DNA of 56,802 nucleotides from Collinsella aerofaciens (GTDB taxonomy: Bacteria > Actinomycetota > Coriobacteriia > Coriobacteriales > Coriobacteriaceae), in the NCBI GenBank assembly GCA_030826265.1, contig JAPJOH010000016.1, forward strand, positions 1 through 56,802. Direction: 5' to 3'. Each line of letters begins with the position of its first letter. Within the stretch, counting starts at the first letter, position 1. The notes beneath the pieces were generated by a model. The model did not search any database and was not told where the DNA came from. It was given only the letters and a program-made list of their open reading frames with translations. Below, piece by piece: positions 1 through 7,704 of the stretch. Made by a program: the position numbers and the translations under genes.

Positions 1-183
1 GAAGCCGTAACGGCCGTTGGGCTCTTTTGGCGCCAGCCCTTCTCGACCCGTACGCCACTCATGGTATGTTTATCGCGATAACAAGGACGAAGGTGCCCGT
101 GGCACGCAATAAGTGCCCGGAGGAGACGGTCGAGAAGATCAGGGGTGACGGCTCAGCGAGTGTTATTTTGCGAGCTATGCGCA

Positions 184-211
184 TTGAAAGCGACCTTTCG
201 TGGTATAAACT
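184..211 (+). promoter_or_regulatory. Possible promoter ahead of the toxin leader RNA
   Basis: TTGAAA at 184-189 and TAAACT at 206-211 are 16 bases apart, a fair match to a housekeeping promoter. Transcription from here would begin near 218 and run through the structured leader into the toxin gene. The match is moderate and may be chance in a G+C-rich region. Confidence 0.3.
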
Positions 212-217
212 ACTTGC

Positions 218-335
218 CGGAAGCCGCGGCTTTCAGAGTACGGCTTACGTGTACGTTTAACCTCCGTGGGCGACGGGGTGCCGCAAGGCGTAGAATATCG
301 CCCACCTGTAGGGGCCTGCAGCGATGCGGGCCCCG
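218..335 (+). ncRNA. Candidate structured antitoxin or leader RNA of the ToxN-like locus
   Basis: Three foldable elements sit in a row: a perfect palindrome AAGCCGCGGCTT at 221-232, a hairpin whose arms are GTGGGCGA (about 266) and TCGCCCAC (about 298), and a hairpin with arms GGGGCC and GGCCCC at about 311-334. Type III toxins are neutralised by an RNA encoded immediately upstream, usually as tandem repeats followed by a partial terminator. The position and the G+C-rich last hairpin fit that plan, but I see no clear tandem repeat array, so this is inference from context. Confidence 0.3.
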
Positions 336-359
336 CTTCGTATGAAGGGGGCGTAACCG

Positions 360-809
360 ATGAAGATCGTATCCATCTCCCAGGACTTCTTCGACCTCGT
401 CGAGGGCGACCGCGAGCTCATGCTTAAGCGCGACCGCCCCTGCATCGTGGTGGTGAGGCTGCGTTTCCGCGGGAAGCGCAGGGACTTCGCCGTGCCGCTG
501 CGTTCCAACATCGCCCCTAACGTGCCCAAAGACCAGTACTTTGCGTTGCCACCCCGCCCCACGACGCGCCCCGGCTGCCGCCACGGCATCCACTACATCA
601 AGATGTTTCCCATAACCAAGGTCTACCAGCGCCGCTTCAGGACCGAGGGCTCGGCCTACTACGAGACGCTCCAGCGCATCATCGACGGCAACACCAAGCG
701 CATCGTCTCCGAGTGCCAGGCATACCTCGACCGCTACGAGCGCGAGGGAAGGCCTCGCTTTGCCGTCGACATCGACCGCATCGTGGGGCTGCTGGAGAGC
801 GAGAAGTAG
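360..809 (+). CDS. ToxN/AbiQ-family type III toxin (endoribonuclease)
   Basis: The 149-residue product lines up by eye along its whole length with ToxN/AbiQ, RNases that arrest growth or abort phage infection and are held inactive by a repeat RNA. Landmarks are a hydrophobic strand followed by FAVPLRSN at about residues 38-46, matching the catalytic L(T/S)SPK loop of ToxN; HGIHYIKMFPI at about 78-89, matching the conserved K-M-I-P-I segment; and the helix with YYETLQRIIDGNTKRI at about 100-117. The length is slightly below the usual 160-200. The ATG at 360 follows a GAAGGGGG ribosome binding site. The catalytic loop keeps the Ser but its Lys is not clearly aligned, so activity is uncertain. 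A strong terminator follows at 834. The gene appears intact although its right-hand neighbours are decayed. Confidence 0.6.
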   Translation: MKIVSISQDFFDLVEGDRELMLKRDRPCIVVVRLRFRGKRRDFAVPLRSNIAPNVPKDQYFALPPRPTTRPGCRHGIHYIKMFPITKVYQRRFRTEGSAYYETLQRIIDGNTKRIVSECQAYLDRYEREGRPRFAVDIDRIVGLLESEK

Positions 810-833
810 GGCACCTCGGCTCAGTCTCGAGCC

Positions 834-856
834 ATGCGGAGTCGCTCCGCATTTTT
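834..856 (+). terminator. Rho-independent terminator after the toxin gene
   Basis: ATGCGGAG and CTCCGCAT form an 8-bp stem around a 3-base loop and are followed directly by a run of T. It lies 25 bases past the toxin stop codon. Confidence 0.8.
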
Positions 857-952
857 GAACGCCGCGTGTGCGTCCCAAATACTTGAGAAACAAGCTGTGA
901 AGTGCGGTGGCGCGCCCGTGCCCGCGCGCAGCCATCTCCATCAGCGTCTACG

Positions 953-1236
953 GTGCGCTACAACATCACGGGCAAACCGCCTGACAAGCCGAGCATCCTG
1001 ATCGTTCCGTCTATGAGCTACGTTGCTGTGCGGGGCAAGGGCGATTCCAATGCCGAAGGCGGCGCATAGCAGAACGCGTTGCCGATGCTCTACGGCGTCG
1101 CATATACCATCAAGATTTCGAAGAGGGCCCGCGGGAAATCGAGGGCTATTTCGACTTCGTCGAGCCGCCGGTCGAGGGCTTCTGCCGACATGACATGGCT
1201 GGGGCTTACCCTCCGACGCGCCCTTGCGCATATTTC
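953..1236 (+). pseudogene. Decayed GyrI-like small-molecule-binding protein
   Basis: Conceptual translation from 953 gives VRYNITGKPPDKPSILIVPS then MSYVAVRGKGDSNAEGGA, a stop, then QNALPMLYGVAYTIK. This is the N-terminal part of the GyrI-like (SbmC-type) ligand-binding family found in Firmicutes and Actinobacteria, where the conserved text reads GGAYQ. The Tyr codon has become TAG at about 1067. After the ISK motif at about 1120 the similarity moves to another frame (EGYFDFVEPPVEGF), which shows a frameshift. The usual first ~20 residues and the C-terminal two thirds are missing; the sequence runs straight into the truncated ATPase. A dead remnant with at least three lesions. Confidence 0.7.
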
Positions 1237-1266
1237 CTTATCGGTTTTGAAACCGAGAAAGAGCTG

Positions 1267-1860
1267 ATGATTGATTGGGTCGACCGCAATACGTACATGG
1301 AGCGGCTTTGGGCGCTCGAGGGCACCCGGGACATCAAGGTGATCACGGGGATGCGCCGCTCTGGTAGGTCCGAGCTTATGAAGGCGTTCTCCGCCTCCGT
1401 TGCTCGGAGGGACCCATCCTCCAACAACGTCTACATCGATCTGCTGGACCTCGACAACGAGCCGCTGCTTAAGTATCACACGCTGTATCACGAAATCATC
1501 GAGCGGCACAAAGAGGGCACTCGCAACCGTCTCTTCATCGACAAGGTGCAGCTGTGCGAGGGTTTCGAGAAAGCAATTAACAGCATTCACGCACGTGGCG
1601 GATGGGATATCTACCTCACGGGATCGAACGCGTTCCTCCTGAGTTCGGACCTGGCAACCCTGTTCACAGGACGCCACGGGGAGGTACACATCCTCCCCTT
1701 CAGCTTCGGCGAATACCGCTCCTACTTCGACGAGCAGGGGGCCGTCGACGACGACTTCGACGGATTCATCAGGCGCGGCGGGCTCGCCGGGTCCTACGAT
1801 TACGATGACATCTCGGAGTCGTACGGTTTCCTTCGGCGCGGACGGATCGGGACCCCCGCC
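1267..1860 (+). pseudogene. Truncated AAA/DUF4143-type ATPase with damaged Walker motifs
   Basis: The reading frame from ATG 1267 is a clear paralogue of the complete 407-residue ATPase at 12605: both have D(I/L)IKVITG, an aspartate-rich stretch, a LFID Walker B strand, then the (L/F)TGSN and L(F/T)(T)GR segments. Here the P-loop is GMRRSGRS, with Arg where the paralogue has the nucleotide-binding Lys (GIRRCGKS), and the Walker B text is LFIDK rather than LFIDE. Similarity ends near the RRGG segment at about 1780-1860; the C-terminal DUF4143 nuclease-like half is gone. The open frame continues to 2247 only as the antisense of the next gene. Two catalytic substitutions plus truncation argue for a non-functional relic. 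Confidence 0.7.
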
Positions 1861-1863
1861 GAT

Positions 1864-3027
1864 CTAGAGGCACTCGGTCAGAATCTGGAACACCTCGCTG
1901 CGCTCCAGTTTCTTGGCGCAGCCGCCGGTGAGCACGCAGGTGTCCGCAACCTTGTACAGCGTCTCGTCGGACGCGTCGGAGCCCATCTCGGCGAAGCTCG
2001 TGGGAAGCCCCATCTCGACGATGAACGTCTGCAGGCGGTCGATGCCCTCGAGCGCCACCGTAAGGTCGTCTTTGCCCTTGGCGTCGACGTCCCACACCTC
2101 GCGCGCCCAGCGGGCGAACTGCGCGGGCGCCTCGGGGGCCAGGTGGCGGTAGAGCGCAGGGTGGATGACCGCGAGGCCCATTCCGTGGTTGGTGTGGGTG
2201 TACGCGCCGTACTGGTGCTGGATCATATGCGCCTGGAAGTCCGTTGACTTGCCGATCTTGAGCACGCCGTTCTCGGCCATAGCGGAGTCGTATACGAGCT
2301 CGCTTCGGGCATCGAGGTTCTGGTCGTCGTCCGCGATGATCCGCATGTTGCGGATGACATTACGCTGGATGGCGAGGTTGATGTCGTCGGTGACGTTGCG
2401 TCCGCGCGGGCTTCCGAAATAGCTCTCCATGCAGTGCGAGAGTGTGTCGAACGTGCAGCTCATGAACTGCGCGTGCGGTACGGTGAGCGTGAGCGCCGGG
2501 TCGAGCGCCGCCCACATGGGCATCGCTCCCAGATAGGCGCCCTTCACGTGCGTCTCCTCGTTGGTGATGACGGCGCCGTTGTTCTGCTCGGCGCCCGTGC
2601 CGGAGAGCGTCACGATGCAGCCCATGGGGATGAACGAGCTCGGCATCTTGCCGTCGGCGTGCTCGAACGTCTCGATGTCCTCATCAAGCATCGCCTGCGC
2701 GGAGACCACCTTGCAGCAGTCGAAGACCGACCCGCCGCCGACGGCGAGAATGAAGTCGACCTGCTCCTCGCGTGCGAGCGCGGCGCCTTCCTGGCACTTC
2801 TCGTAGGTCGGATTGGGCATGATGCCGCCGAAGTCCACCACGCGCTTGCCCGCGCTCGTGAGCTTATCGATCACGTGGCCGTAGACGCCGGTTCGTTTGA
2901 CCGAGCCTCCGCCGTAGGCGAGCATCACTGTCTTGCCCATGGCACCCATCTCGGCGTCGAGTGCCTGGTCCATGGCCCCCTCGCCGAAGTAGTTCCTGAC
3001 CGGGTAGTCGTACGTGAATGAGTTCAT
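1864..3027 (-). CDS. Iron-containing (group III) alcohol dehydrogenase, YqhD/BDH type
   Basis: The product reduces aldehydes to alcohols with NAD(P)H in the cytosol. The 387 residues match the family length. GGGS at about 97-100 is the dinucleotide-binding loop, and Asp194, His198 (in DTLSHCMESY), His267 and His281 (in HTNHGMGL) are the metal ligands, at the same positions as in E. coli YqhD. The ATG at 3027 is preserved behind AGGAGGAATTGCC; a longer upstream in-frame start lacks a binding site and is rejected. It is the second gene of a minus-strand pair with the aldo/keto reductase that ends 44 bases upstream, which suggests joint removal of reactive aldehydes or ketones. Confidence 0.92.
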   Translation of the reverse strand: MNSFTYDYPVRNYFGEGAMDQALDAEMGAMGKTVMLAYGGGSVKRTGVYGHVIDKLTSAGKRVVDFGGIMPNPTYEKCQEGAALAREEQVDFILAVGGGSVFDCCKVVSAQAMLDEDIETFEHADGKMPSSFIPMGCIVTLSGTGAEQNNGAVITNEETHVKGAYLGAMPMWAALDPALTLTVPHAQFMSCTFDTLSHCMESYFGSPRGRNVTDDINLAIQRNVIRNMRIIADDDQNLDARSELVYDSAMAENGVLKIGKSTDFQAHMIQHQYGAYTHTNHGMGLAVIHPALYRHLAPEAPAQFARWAREVWDVDAKGKDDLTVALEGIDRLQTFIVEMGLPTSFAEMGSDASDETLYKVADTCVLTGGCAKKLERSEVFQILTECL

Positions 3028-3071
3028 GGCAATTCCTCCTAGTAAGTTATCAGTGCGGTCTGACCGCTCGT

Positions 3072-3923
3072 CTACACGTTGCGCACGAGTCCGGACATCC
3101 ATTCGATGGTGGCGGGGTCGTGGTGGTCGAAGAACGCGCTGCGCCCGGTGTCGAGCGCGGCGATGGCGACCATCTCGTCGTCGCCCAGCGCGAAGTCGAA
3201 GACGTCGAAGTTTTGCTCCATGCGATCGCGGTGCGTGCTCTTAGGGATACAGACCACACCGCGCTGCAGCAGCCAGCGCAACACGACCTGGGCGACCGTC
3301 TTGCCGTGCGCCTCGCCGATGCGAGCGAGGACCTCGTTGCGGAAGAGGTCGTTTCTGCCCTCCGCAAAGGGCGCCCAGCCCTCCATGGCCACCTCCTTGC
3401 CGGCCATGTACTCCTGCGCCTCGCGCTGCTGGAAGAACACGTTGCATTCGACTTGGTTCACGGCGGGGGCGATGCGGTTGAACGAGATGAGGTTTGCGAG
3501 GTGATCGGGGTAGAAGTTAGCTGTGCCTATGGCGCGGATAACGCCCTGCTCGTAGAGCTCCTCCATGGCGCGCCACGCGCCGAAGACGTCGCCGAACGGC
3601 TGATGGATGAGGTAGAGGTCGACGTAGTCGAGCCCCAGCCGCTTGAGCGACGCGTCGAAGCCGCGCTTGGCCCCCTCGTAGCTCACATCCGACATCCACA
3701 GCTTGGTCGTCACGAACACCTCGTCGTGCGGCAGGCCGCTCGCGCGAATGGCGGCCCCGACCGCCTCTTCGTTGCCGTAGCTCGCGGCCGTGTCGAGCAG
3801 CCGGTAGCCGACCGAGAGCGCGTCCTCCACGGCGCGCTGGCATTCCGTGGCGTCCGGGATCTGGTACACGCCGAAGCCGAGCTGCGGCATCCTGACGCCG
3901 TTGTTCAAGGTGATGTAGTCCAT
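3072..3923 (-). CDS. Aldo/keto reductase (AKR5-like)
   Basis: A 283-residue TIM-barrel NADPH-dependent carbonyl reductase. The catalytic tetrad is visible as Asp44, Tyr49, Lys74 and His107 (in LIHQPFGD), and the cofactor-binding IPKSTHRDR segment is near residue 230. The ATG at 3923 follows GAAAGGAAGGCACC. It heads a two-gene unit with the iron alcohol dehydrogenase and is divergent from a second aldo/keto reductase at 4211, sharing a regulatory region that contains an inverted repeat. The substrate cannot be told from sequence. Confidence 0.92.
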   Translation of the reverse strand: MDYITLNNGVRMPQLGFGVYQIPDATECQRAVEDALSVGYRLLDTAASYGNEEAVGAAIRASGLPHDEVFVTTKLWMSDVSYEGAKRGFDASLKRLGLDYVDLYLIHQPFGDVFGAWRAMEELYEQGVIRAIGTANFYPDHLANLISFNRIAPAVNQVECNVFFQQREAQEYMAGKEVAMEGWAPFAEGRNDLFRNEVLARIGEAHGKTVAQVVLRWLLQRGVVCIPKSTHRDRMEQNFDVFDFALGDDEMVAIAALDTGRSAFFDHHDPATIEWMSGLVRNV

Positions 3924-3999
3924 GGTGCCTTCCTTTCTCGCAACTTGACGTATCCACCATACGAGGGGCGCCGCGCCGGCGGAAGTTTCCGTTGGTGAG

Positions 4000-4036
4000 G
4001 GTTCTATAACGCTGGGGTGCGCACGGTGTTATAACC
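4000..4036. promoter_or_regulatory. Inverted repeat between divergent reductase genes, candidate operator
   Basis: GGTTCTATAAC at 4000-4010 faces GTTATAACC at 4028-4036 (reverse complement GGTTATAAC), giving an imperfect dyad in the 287-base gap between the aldo/keto reductases at 3923 and 4211. A third GGTTCTA copy follows at about 4041. Position and symmetry suggest a regulator site for one or both genes; the regulator is unknown, and no regulator gene is adjacent. Confidence 0.45.
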
Positions 4037-4210
4037 CGCGGGTTCTAGGCACCGCACCAAAGGGGGATTCCGTCGAGCGCTTTGCGGTCGTACGCTTGGC
4101 GATGAGAGAGCAAAGGCCATCGACAGAGGATGTGCCTAACGGAGTCCGATGAACGGGCGGACGTGGGCGTCGCAAACAAATGACGGATATCATAGACAGG
4201 GAGAACAGGA

Positions 4211-5200
4211 ATGGACAAGCGCGTTTTGGGAAAGAGCGGCATCGAAGTCAGCCCGCTCGGCATGGGCTGCATGGGAATCACGCACGCGAGCGGAGACCCG
4301 ATGCCCGACGACGAGGCCGCGAGCGTCGTCCGTCAGGCCCACGAGATGGGCTATACCTTCTTTGACACGGCGGAGTGCTACGTTGGCACGTGCGCCGATG
4401 GGACCGAGGCGCACAACGAGGACGTGGTGGGCAAGGCGCTCGCGCCCGTGCGCGACGAGGTTGTCATTGCCACCAAGTTCGGCGTCACGCACGCCCCGGA
4501 CAAGACCATCCTCGTGGACTCGCGCCCCGAGGTTATTCGTATCTCGGTGGAGAAGAGCCTGCGCCGGCTGCGTACCGACCACATCGACCTCTACTACCAG
4601 CACCGAATCGACCCAAAGGTCGAGCCCGAGGTCGTTGCAGACACCATGGCAGACCTCATCAAGGAAGGTAAGATCCGCGCCTGGGGAATCTCCGAGGCGA
4701 CGGAGGAGTACCTGCGTCGCGCCGATGCGGTGTGCCCCGTCTCCGCCGTTCAGAACCGCTACTCCATGATGGCACGCTGGAACGAATCCCTGTTCCCCGT
4801 GCTCGAGGAGCTGAACGTTGCCTTCGTGGCCTTTTCTCCCATGGCGAACGGCTTTCTGACGGGCGCGTACAGCCACAACACCAGATTCGAGGGCGCCCAA
4901 GACTACCGCGATGGCATGCCGCAGTACACAGAGGAAGGCGAAAGGTGCGCCGAGCCCCTCATGCGGTTCGTTCGCGAGCTGGCTGAGCTGCACGCGGCGA
5001 CGCCCGCCCAGGTCTCCCTTTCCTGGATGCTCGAGAAGAAGCCCTATATCATTCCCATCCCGGGCAGTCGCAAGCCCGAACGACTGCTCGAGAACCTCGG
5101 TGCCGCCGAGGTCGGGCTCACCGACGATGAGGTTGCCAAGATCGACGGGCTGCTCAACGGACTCGACCTCATGGTCTTCGGCGGGCACACGGTAAGGTAG
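4211..5200 (+). CDS. Aldo/keto reductase (YajO/AKR13-like)
   Basis: A 329-residue NADPH-dependent oxidoreductase of the longer aldo/keto reductase class. It starts with the typical MDKRVLGKSGIEVS and LGMGCMG, carries the tetrad Asp52, Tyr57, Lys89 and His131, and has the cofactor-binding IPIPGSRKPERL near residue 280. The ATG at 4211 follows GGGAGAACAGGA. It begins a plus-strand run with the RibD-C protein (6 bases downstream) and the hydrolase lipoprotein, so the three are probably cotranscribed. Confidence 0.92.
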   Translation: MDKRVLGKSGIEVSPLGMGCMGITHASGDPMPDDEAASVVRQAHEMGYTFFDTAECYVGTCADGTEAHNEDVVGKALAPVRDEVVIATKFGVTHAPDKTILVDSRPEVIRISVEKSLRRLRTDHIDLYYQHRIDPKVEPEVVADTMADLIKEGKIRAWGISEATEEYLRRADAVCPVSAVQNRYSMMARWNESLFPVLEELNVAFVAFSPMANGFLTGAYSHNTRFEGAQDYRDGMPQYTEEGERCAEPLMRFVRELAELHAATPAQVSLSWMLEKKPYIIPIPGSRKPERLLENLGAAEVGLTDDEVAKIDGLLNGLDLMVFGGHTVR

Positions 5201-5206
5201 GGAGCC

Positions 5207-5914
5207 ATGAACATTAGACCCTATGTCGTCTGTCATGTCTTTGCCGGGCTCAACGGGCGTATCGACGGCGCGTACATGCTCGACCCCGCCGCCTCGCCCG
5301 CACGCGCCGCGTACTCTCGCATGCAGGTCGAGTTCGGGGCGGACGCCGTGGCGTACGGGGCCGTGACCACGAAGGGCTTCGTCGGGTCGCGCTCCCTTGC
5401 GCTCGATACCCACGGGAGCGCGCCCAAGGGGGACTTCGTGGCGTCTCATGACGAACGATCGTTCTACGTCTCCGTCGACCCCGCCGGGGAGATTGCATGG
5501 GAGTCTGCGACCTATCGTCGCGCCGGCCGTGCGGACGCGCACGTCATCGAGATCCTCACCGAGGCGGCATCGCCGGCGTATCGCGACTATCTGCGAGAGC
5601 GCGGCGTCTCATACGTGCTTGCCGGCTCGCGCGGGCTAGACCTCCCGCTCGCCCTGCGCAAGCTGCGCGAGCTTTTTGACATCGAGCGCCTGCTCGTGTG
5701 CGGCGGCGGAAAGACGGACATGTCGTTTCTTGCCGCGGGCGTGCTTGACGAGCTGAGCCTCGTTCTCTCCCCGACGGTCTCGGGGGAGCCCGAAACGGCT
5801 TCCGTCTTCGACGAGATGCCTCGCTCAGCCGGCGGTTCGCACGTATTCTCGCTTGAGCGCGTCGAGCGCCTTGCCGGCGACGGCCTCCACCTCGTCTATC
5901 GAGTGCGGCGATGA
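5207..5914 (+). CDS. RibD C-terminal domain (dihydrofolate-reductase-fold) protein
   Basis: The 235-residue product has the fold of the reductase half of RibD: MNIRPYVVCHVFAGLNGRID at the N terminus, a central YVLAGSRGLDLPLAL segment and VCGGGKTDMSFLAAGVLDEL towards the C terminus, where NADPH binds. It lacks a deaminase domain and stands outside any riboflavin operon, so it is probably a stand-alone NADPH reductase of unknown substrate. It overlaps the next gene by four bases (ATGA), which implies translational coupling. Confidence 0.8.
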   Translation: MNIRPYVVCHVFAGLNGRIDGAYMLDPAASPARAAYSRMQVEFGADAVAYGAVTTKGFVGSRSLALDTHGSAPKGDFVASHDERSFYVSVDPAGEIAWESATYRRAGRADAHVIEILTEAASPAYRDYLRERGVSYVLAGSRGLDLPLALRKLRELFDIERLLVCGGGKTDMSFLAAGVLDELSLVLSPTVSGEPETASVFDEMPRSAGGSHVFSLERVERLAGDGLHLVYRVRR

Positions 5915-6912
5915 TGCCGCGCCGTTCGTTTCTGGAGGCTGCCGTGTGGTTGGCCGCTGCGGGCAGCCTTGCCGGCTGCTCGTCGGACGGGACCGCCGGG
6001 TTCGCGCGCGGCTCCGCTCCGGGCCCGGTCACGGCGGACACGCCCATCTACGACGTCATCAACAACCCTTTGCTCGATGGCTACGGACGGCTGCTCTTCC
6101 CCACAACGCTCCATCCGCCGACGGAGGATATGACGCTCGATGACCTTTCCGCTTGCCTGCCGTGGTACTCGGAAATCCATACGAGCACCACGGTCGACGT
6201 CGTCAGCTATCTGCTGTCAGAGCGCGCAGCGGAACGGACGTTCTTCTACGGCATCTACACGGATGCCGAGAAGGCCGCCGACCCCTCGCTCGCCAACACG
6301 GGGCTCTTCCGCTTCGCTGCCGAGGGAGCGGGCGGCGCGTCTGCACCGTTTGCCGTGGTAAGCGCGGGCGGCGGATTCGCCTACGTCGCTGCCATGCACG
6401 ACTCCTTCCCGCACTGTCTGCACCTGGCCCGTTCCGGCGTCAACGGGTTCGCGGTCATCTATCGGCCGGACGCGCAGCTCGCCTGCGAGGACTTGGCCCG
6501 CGCCGTCTCCTTCATCTTCGAGCACGCCGACGAGCTCAGCGTGGACACGTCGGGCTATTCGCTGTGGGGCGGCTCGGCCGGTGCGCGCATGGCGGCATGG
6601 GTCGGCGGCTACGGCCCGGCCGCCTTTGGCGCGCCAGTAGGAACGCCCCAGCCCGCGGCGGCCATCATGCAGTACACCGGCATGAGCGAACTGACGGGTG
6701 CCGACCCCGCGACCTACGCCTGCGTGGGTGATCGCGACGGCATCGCGAGCTGGCGCACCATGCAGGCGCGTCTCGAAGCGCTCTCAGCAACGGGCGTGCC
6801 CACGGAGTTTCATGTTTACGAAGGCCTGAGCCACGGCTTTGGCCTGGGTGTCGACACCGTGGCAGAGGGCTGGATCGACGATGCCCTCGCGTTTTGGAAG
6901 GCGCAGCGATGA
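5911..6912 (+). CDS. Alpha/beta-hydrolase fold lipoprotein (predicted esterase)
   Basis: A 333-residue exported hydrolase. The N terminus has RRSFLEAAVWLAAAGSLAGC, an Arg pair then a hydrophobic run ending in a lipobox (LAGC, Cys22 or so), so it is probably a membrane-anchored lipoprotein, perhaps exported folded by Tat. The nucleophile elbow is GGSAG in WGGSAGARMAAW, and the active-site His lies in the late SHGFGLG segment. It follows the RibD-C gene with a 4-base overlap. A related exported hydrolase, now broken, lies at 7705-8556 on the other strand. Confidence 0.8.
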   Translation: MMPRRSFLEAAVWLAAAGSLAGCSSDGTAGFARGSAPGPVTADTPIYDVINNPLLDGYGRLLFPTTLHPPTEDMTLDDLSACLPWYSEIHTSTTVDVVSYLLSERAAERTFFYGIYTDAEKAADPSLANTGLFRFAAEGAGGASAPFAVVSAGGGFAYVAAMHDSFPHCLHLARSGVNGFAVIYRPDAQLACEDLARAVSFIFEHADELSVDTSGYSLWGGSAGARMAAWVGGYGPAAFGAPVGTPQPAAAIMQYTGMSELTGADPATYACVGDRDGIASWRTMQARLEALSATGVPTEFHVYEGLSHGFGLGVDTVAEGWIDDALAFWKAQR

Positions 6913-7030
6913 GGATGGCAAGACGTACACACCCCACGGTTATAAGCTGCCTACGAGCAGGAACTTCTCGCCGGATCTTCTCACGCCTATGGTAAAGGCG
7001 GTATCAGACAATACGTAAGGAGTGAGACGT

Positions 7031-7480
7031 ATGATTCTTTTCATCAACGGAAGCCCCAACAAGGATGGCAACACGGCGCGCCTGGCGCGCGAGCTCATCG
7101 GCGATCGCCCGTACGAGCAGCTGAATCTTGCCGAGCACAAGGTCTACGGCTACGGCCAGAACTACGGCGACGATGACTTCGAGGACGTGCTCGCGCGCAT
7201 CGAGGCGGCGAACACCCTGGTCGTGGGGTCGCCCGTCTACTGGCACAACCTCTCCGGCATGCTGCGCAACCTGCTCGACCGCTTCTACGGTCCGGTGCGC
7301 GAGGGCAGTATGAGCGGCAAGACGCTCTATTTCGTGTTCCAAGGTGGCGCGCCCACGCGCGAGATGCTCGATTGGGGCGAGTACACCATGAAGCGCTTCG
7401 CCGCGCTCTACGGCATGACCTACGGCGGCATGGTCGACAACACGCACGAGGCAAGGGCGCTCTCGAAGAAGCTCGCGTAG
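7031..7480 (+). CDS. Flavodoxin-fold NAD(P)H-dependent FMN reductase
   Basis: A 149-residue protein opening with MILFINGSPNKDGNTARL, the phosphate-binding loop of the NADPH-dependent FMN reductase family, with a SPVYWHNLSG strand near residue 74 typical of these flavoproteins. It probably uses FMN to reduce quinones or similar acceptors. The ATG at 7031 sits 8 bases after AAGGAG; an in-frame GTG nine bases earlier overlaps that binding site and is rejected. A strong terminator follows. Confidence 0.85.
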   Translation: MILFINGSPNKDGNTARLARELIGDRPYEQLNLAEHKVYGYGQNYGDDDFEDVLARIEAANTLVVGSPVYWHNLSGMLRNLLDRFYGPVREGSMSGKTLYFVFQGGAPTREMLDWGEYTMKRFAALYGMTYGGMVDNTHEARALSKKLA

Positions 7481-7506
7481 TCCCGACTTGCGTAACCCAG
7501 TTCGGC

Positions 7507-7546
7507 GGCGGTGGGCCCGTGAAGACGGAGGCCCACCGCCCCTTTT
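7507..7546 (+). terminator. Rho-independent terminator
   Basis: GGCGGTGGGCC at 7507-7517 pairs perfectly with GGCCCACCGCC at 7530-7540 and is followed by CCTTTT. It closes the FMN reductase transcript. Confidence 0.85.
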
Positions 7547-7552
7547 CGTTCG

Positions 7553-7704
7553 CCAAGTGTATGATTGGACGGGCGCTGCGGACGACTACCTGCATGAGCA
7601 GGGCACCCAGAAACGCGAAAACATCTGAACCACAAGCAGGGTCGCAAGGACTATGTCAACCGTGCGGCGCAGCGCCCTTCTCGTCAGTCCCTTTATTCTC
7701 CGCG
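7553..7704 (+). other. Possible decayed coding remnant between convergent genes
   Basis: One plus-strand frame reads YDWTGAADDYLHEQGTQKREN before a stop, and the next frame continues LNHKQGRKDYVNRAAQRPSRQ. The composition looks protein-like in both pieces, as if one frameshift had split a short gene, but I cannot name the family and there is no clear start. Confidence 0.25.

Larger units (their letters stand above)
1..359. other. Leader region with gene remnant upstream of the ToxN-like toxin
   Basis: No convincing complete gene lies here. A frame on the plus strand is open from the left edge to the stop at about 260, but its product resembles no family I know and has no clear ribosome binding site, so I treat it as a possible remnant. 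The second half contains a possible promoter and strong RNA secondary structure just ahead of the toxin gene (listed separately). A GAAGGGGG stretch near 343-350 is the likely ribosome binding site for the toxin. Confidence 0.4.

Noticed and set aside
1..260. Open frame at the left edge as a real gene
   Set aside because: No recognisable domain, no ribosome binding site, and it overlaps the structured toxin leader.
1861..2247. Continuation of the truncated ATPase frame
   Set aside because: After about 1860 the frame is only the antisense of the iron alcohol dehydrogenase and shows no ATPase similarity.
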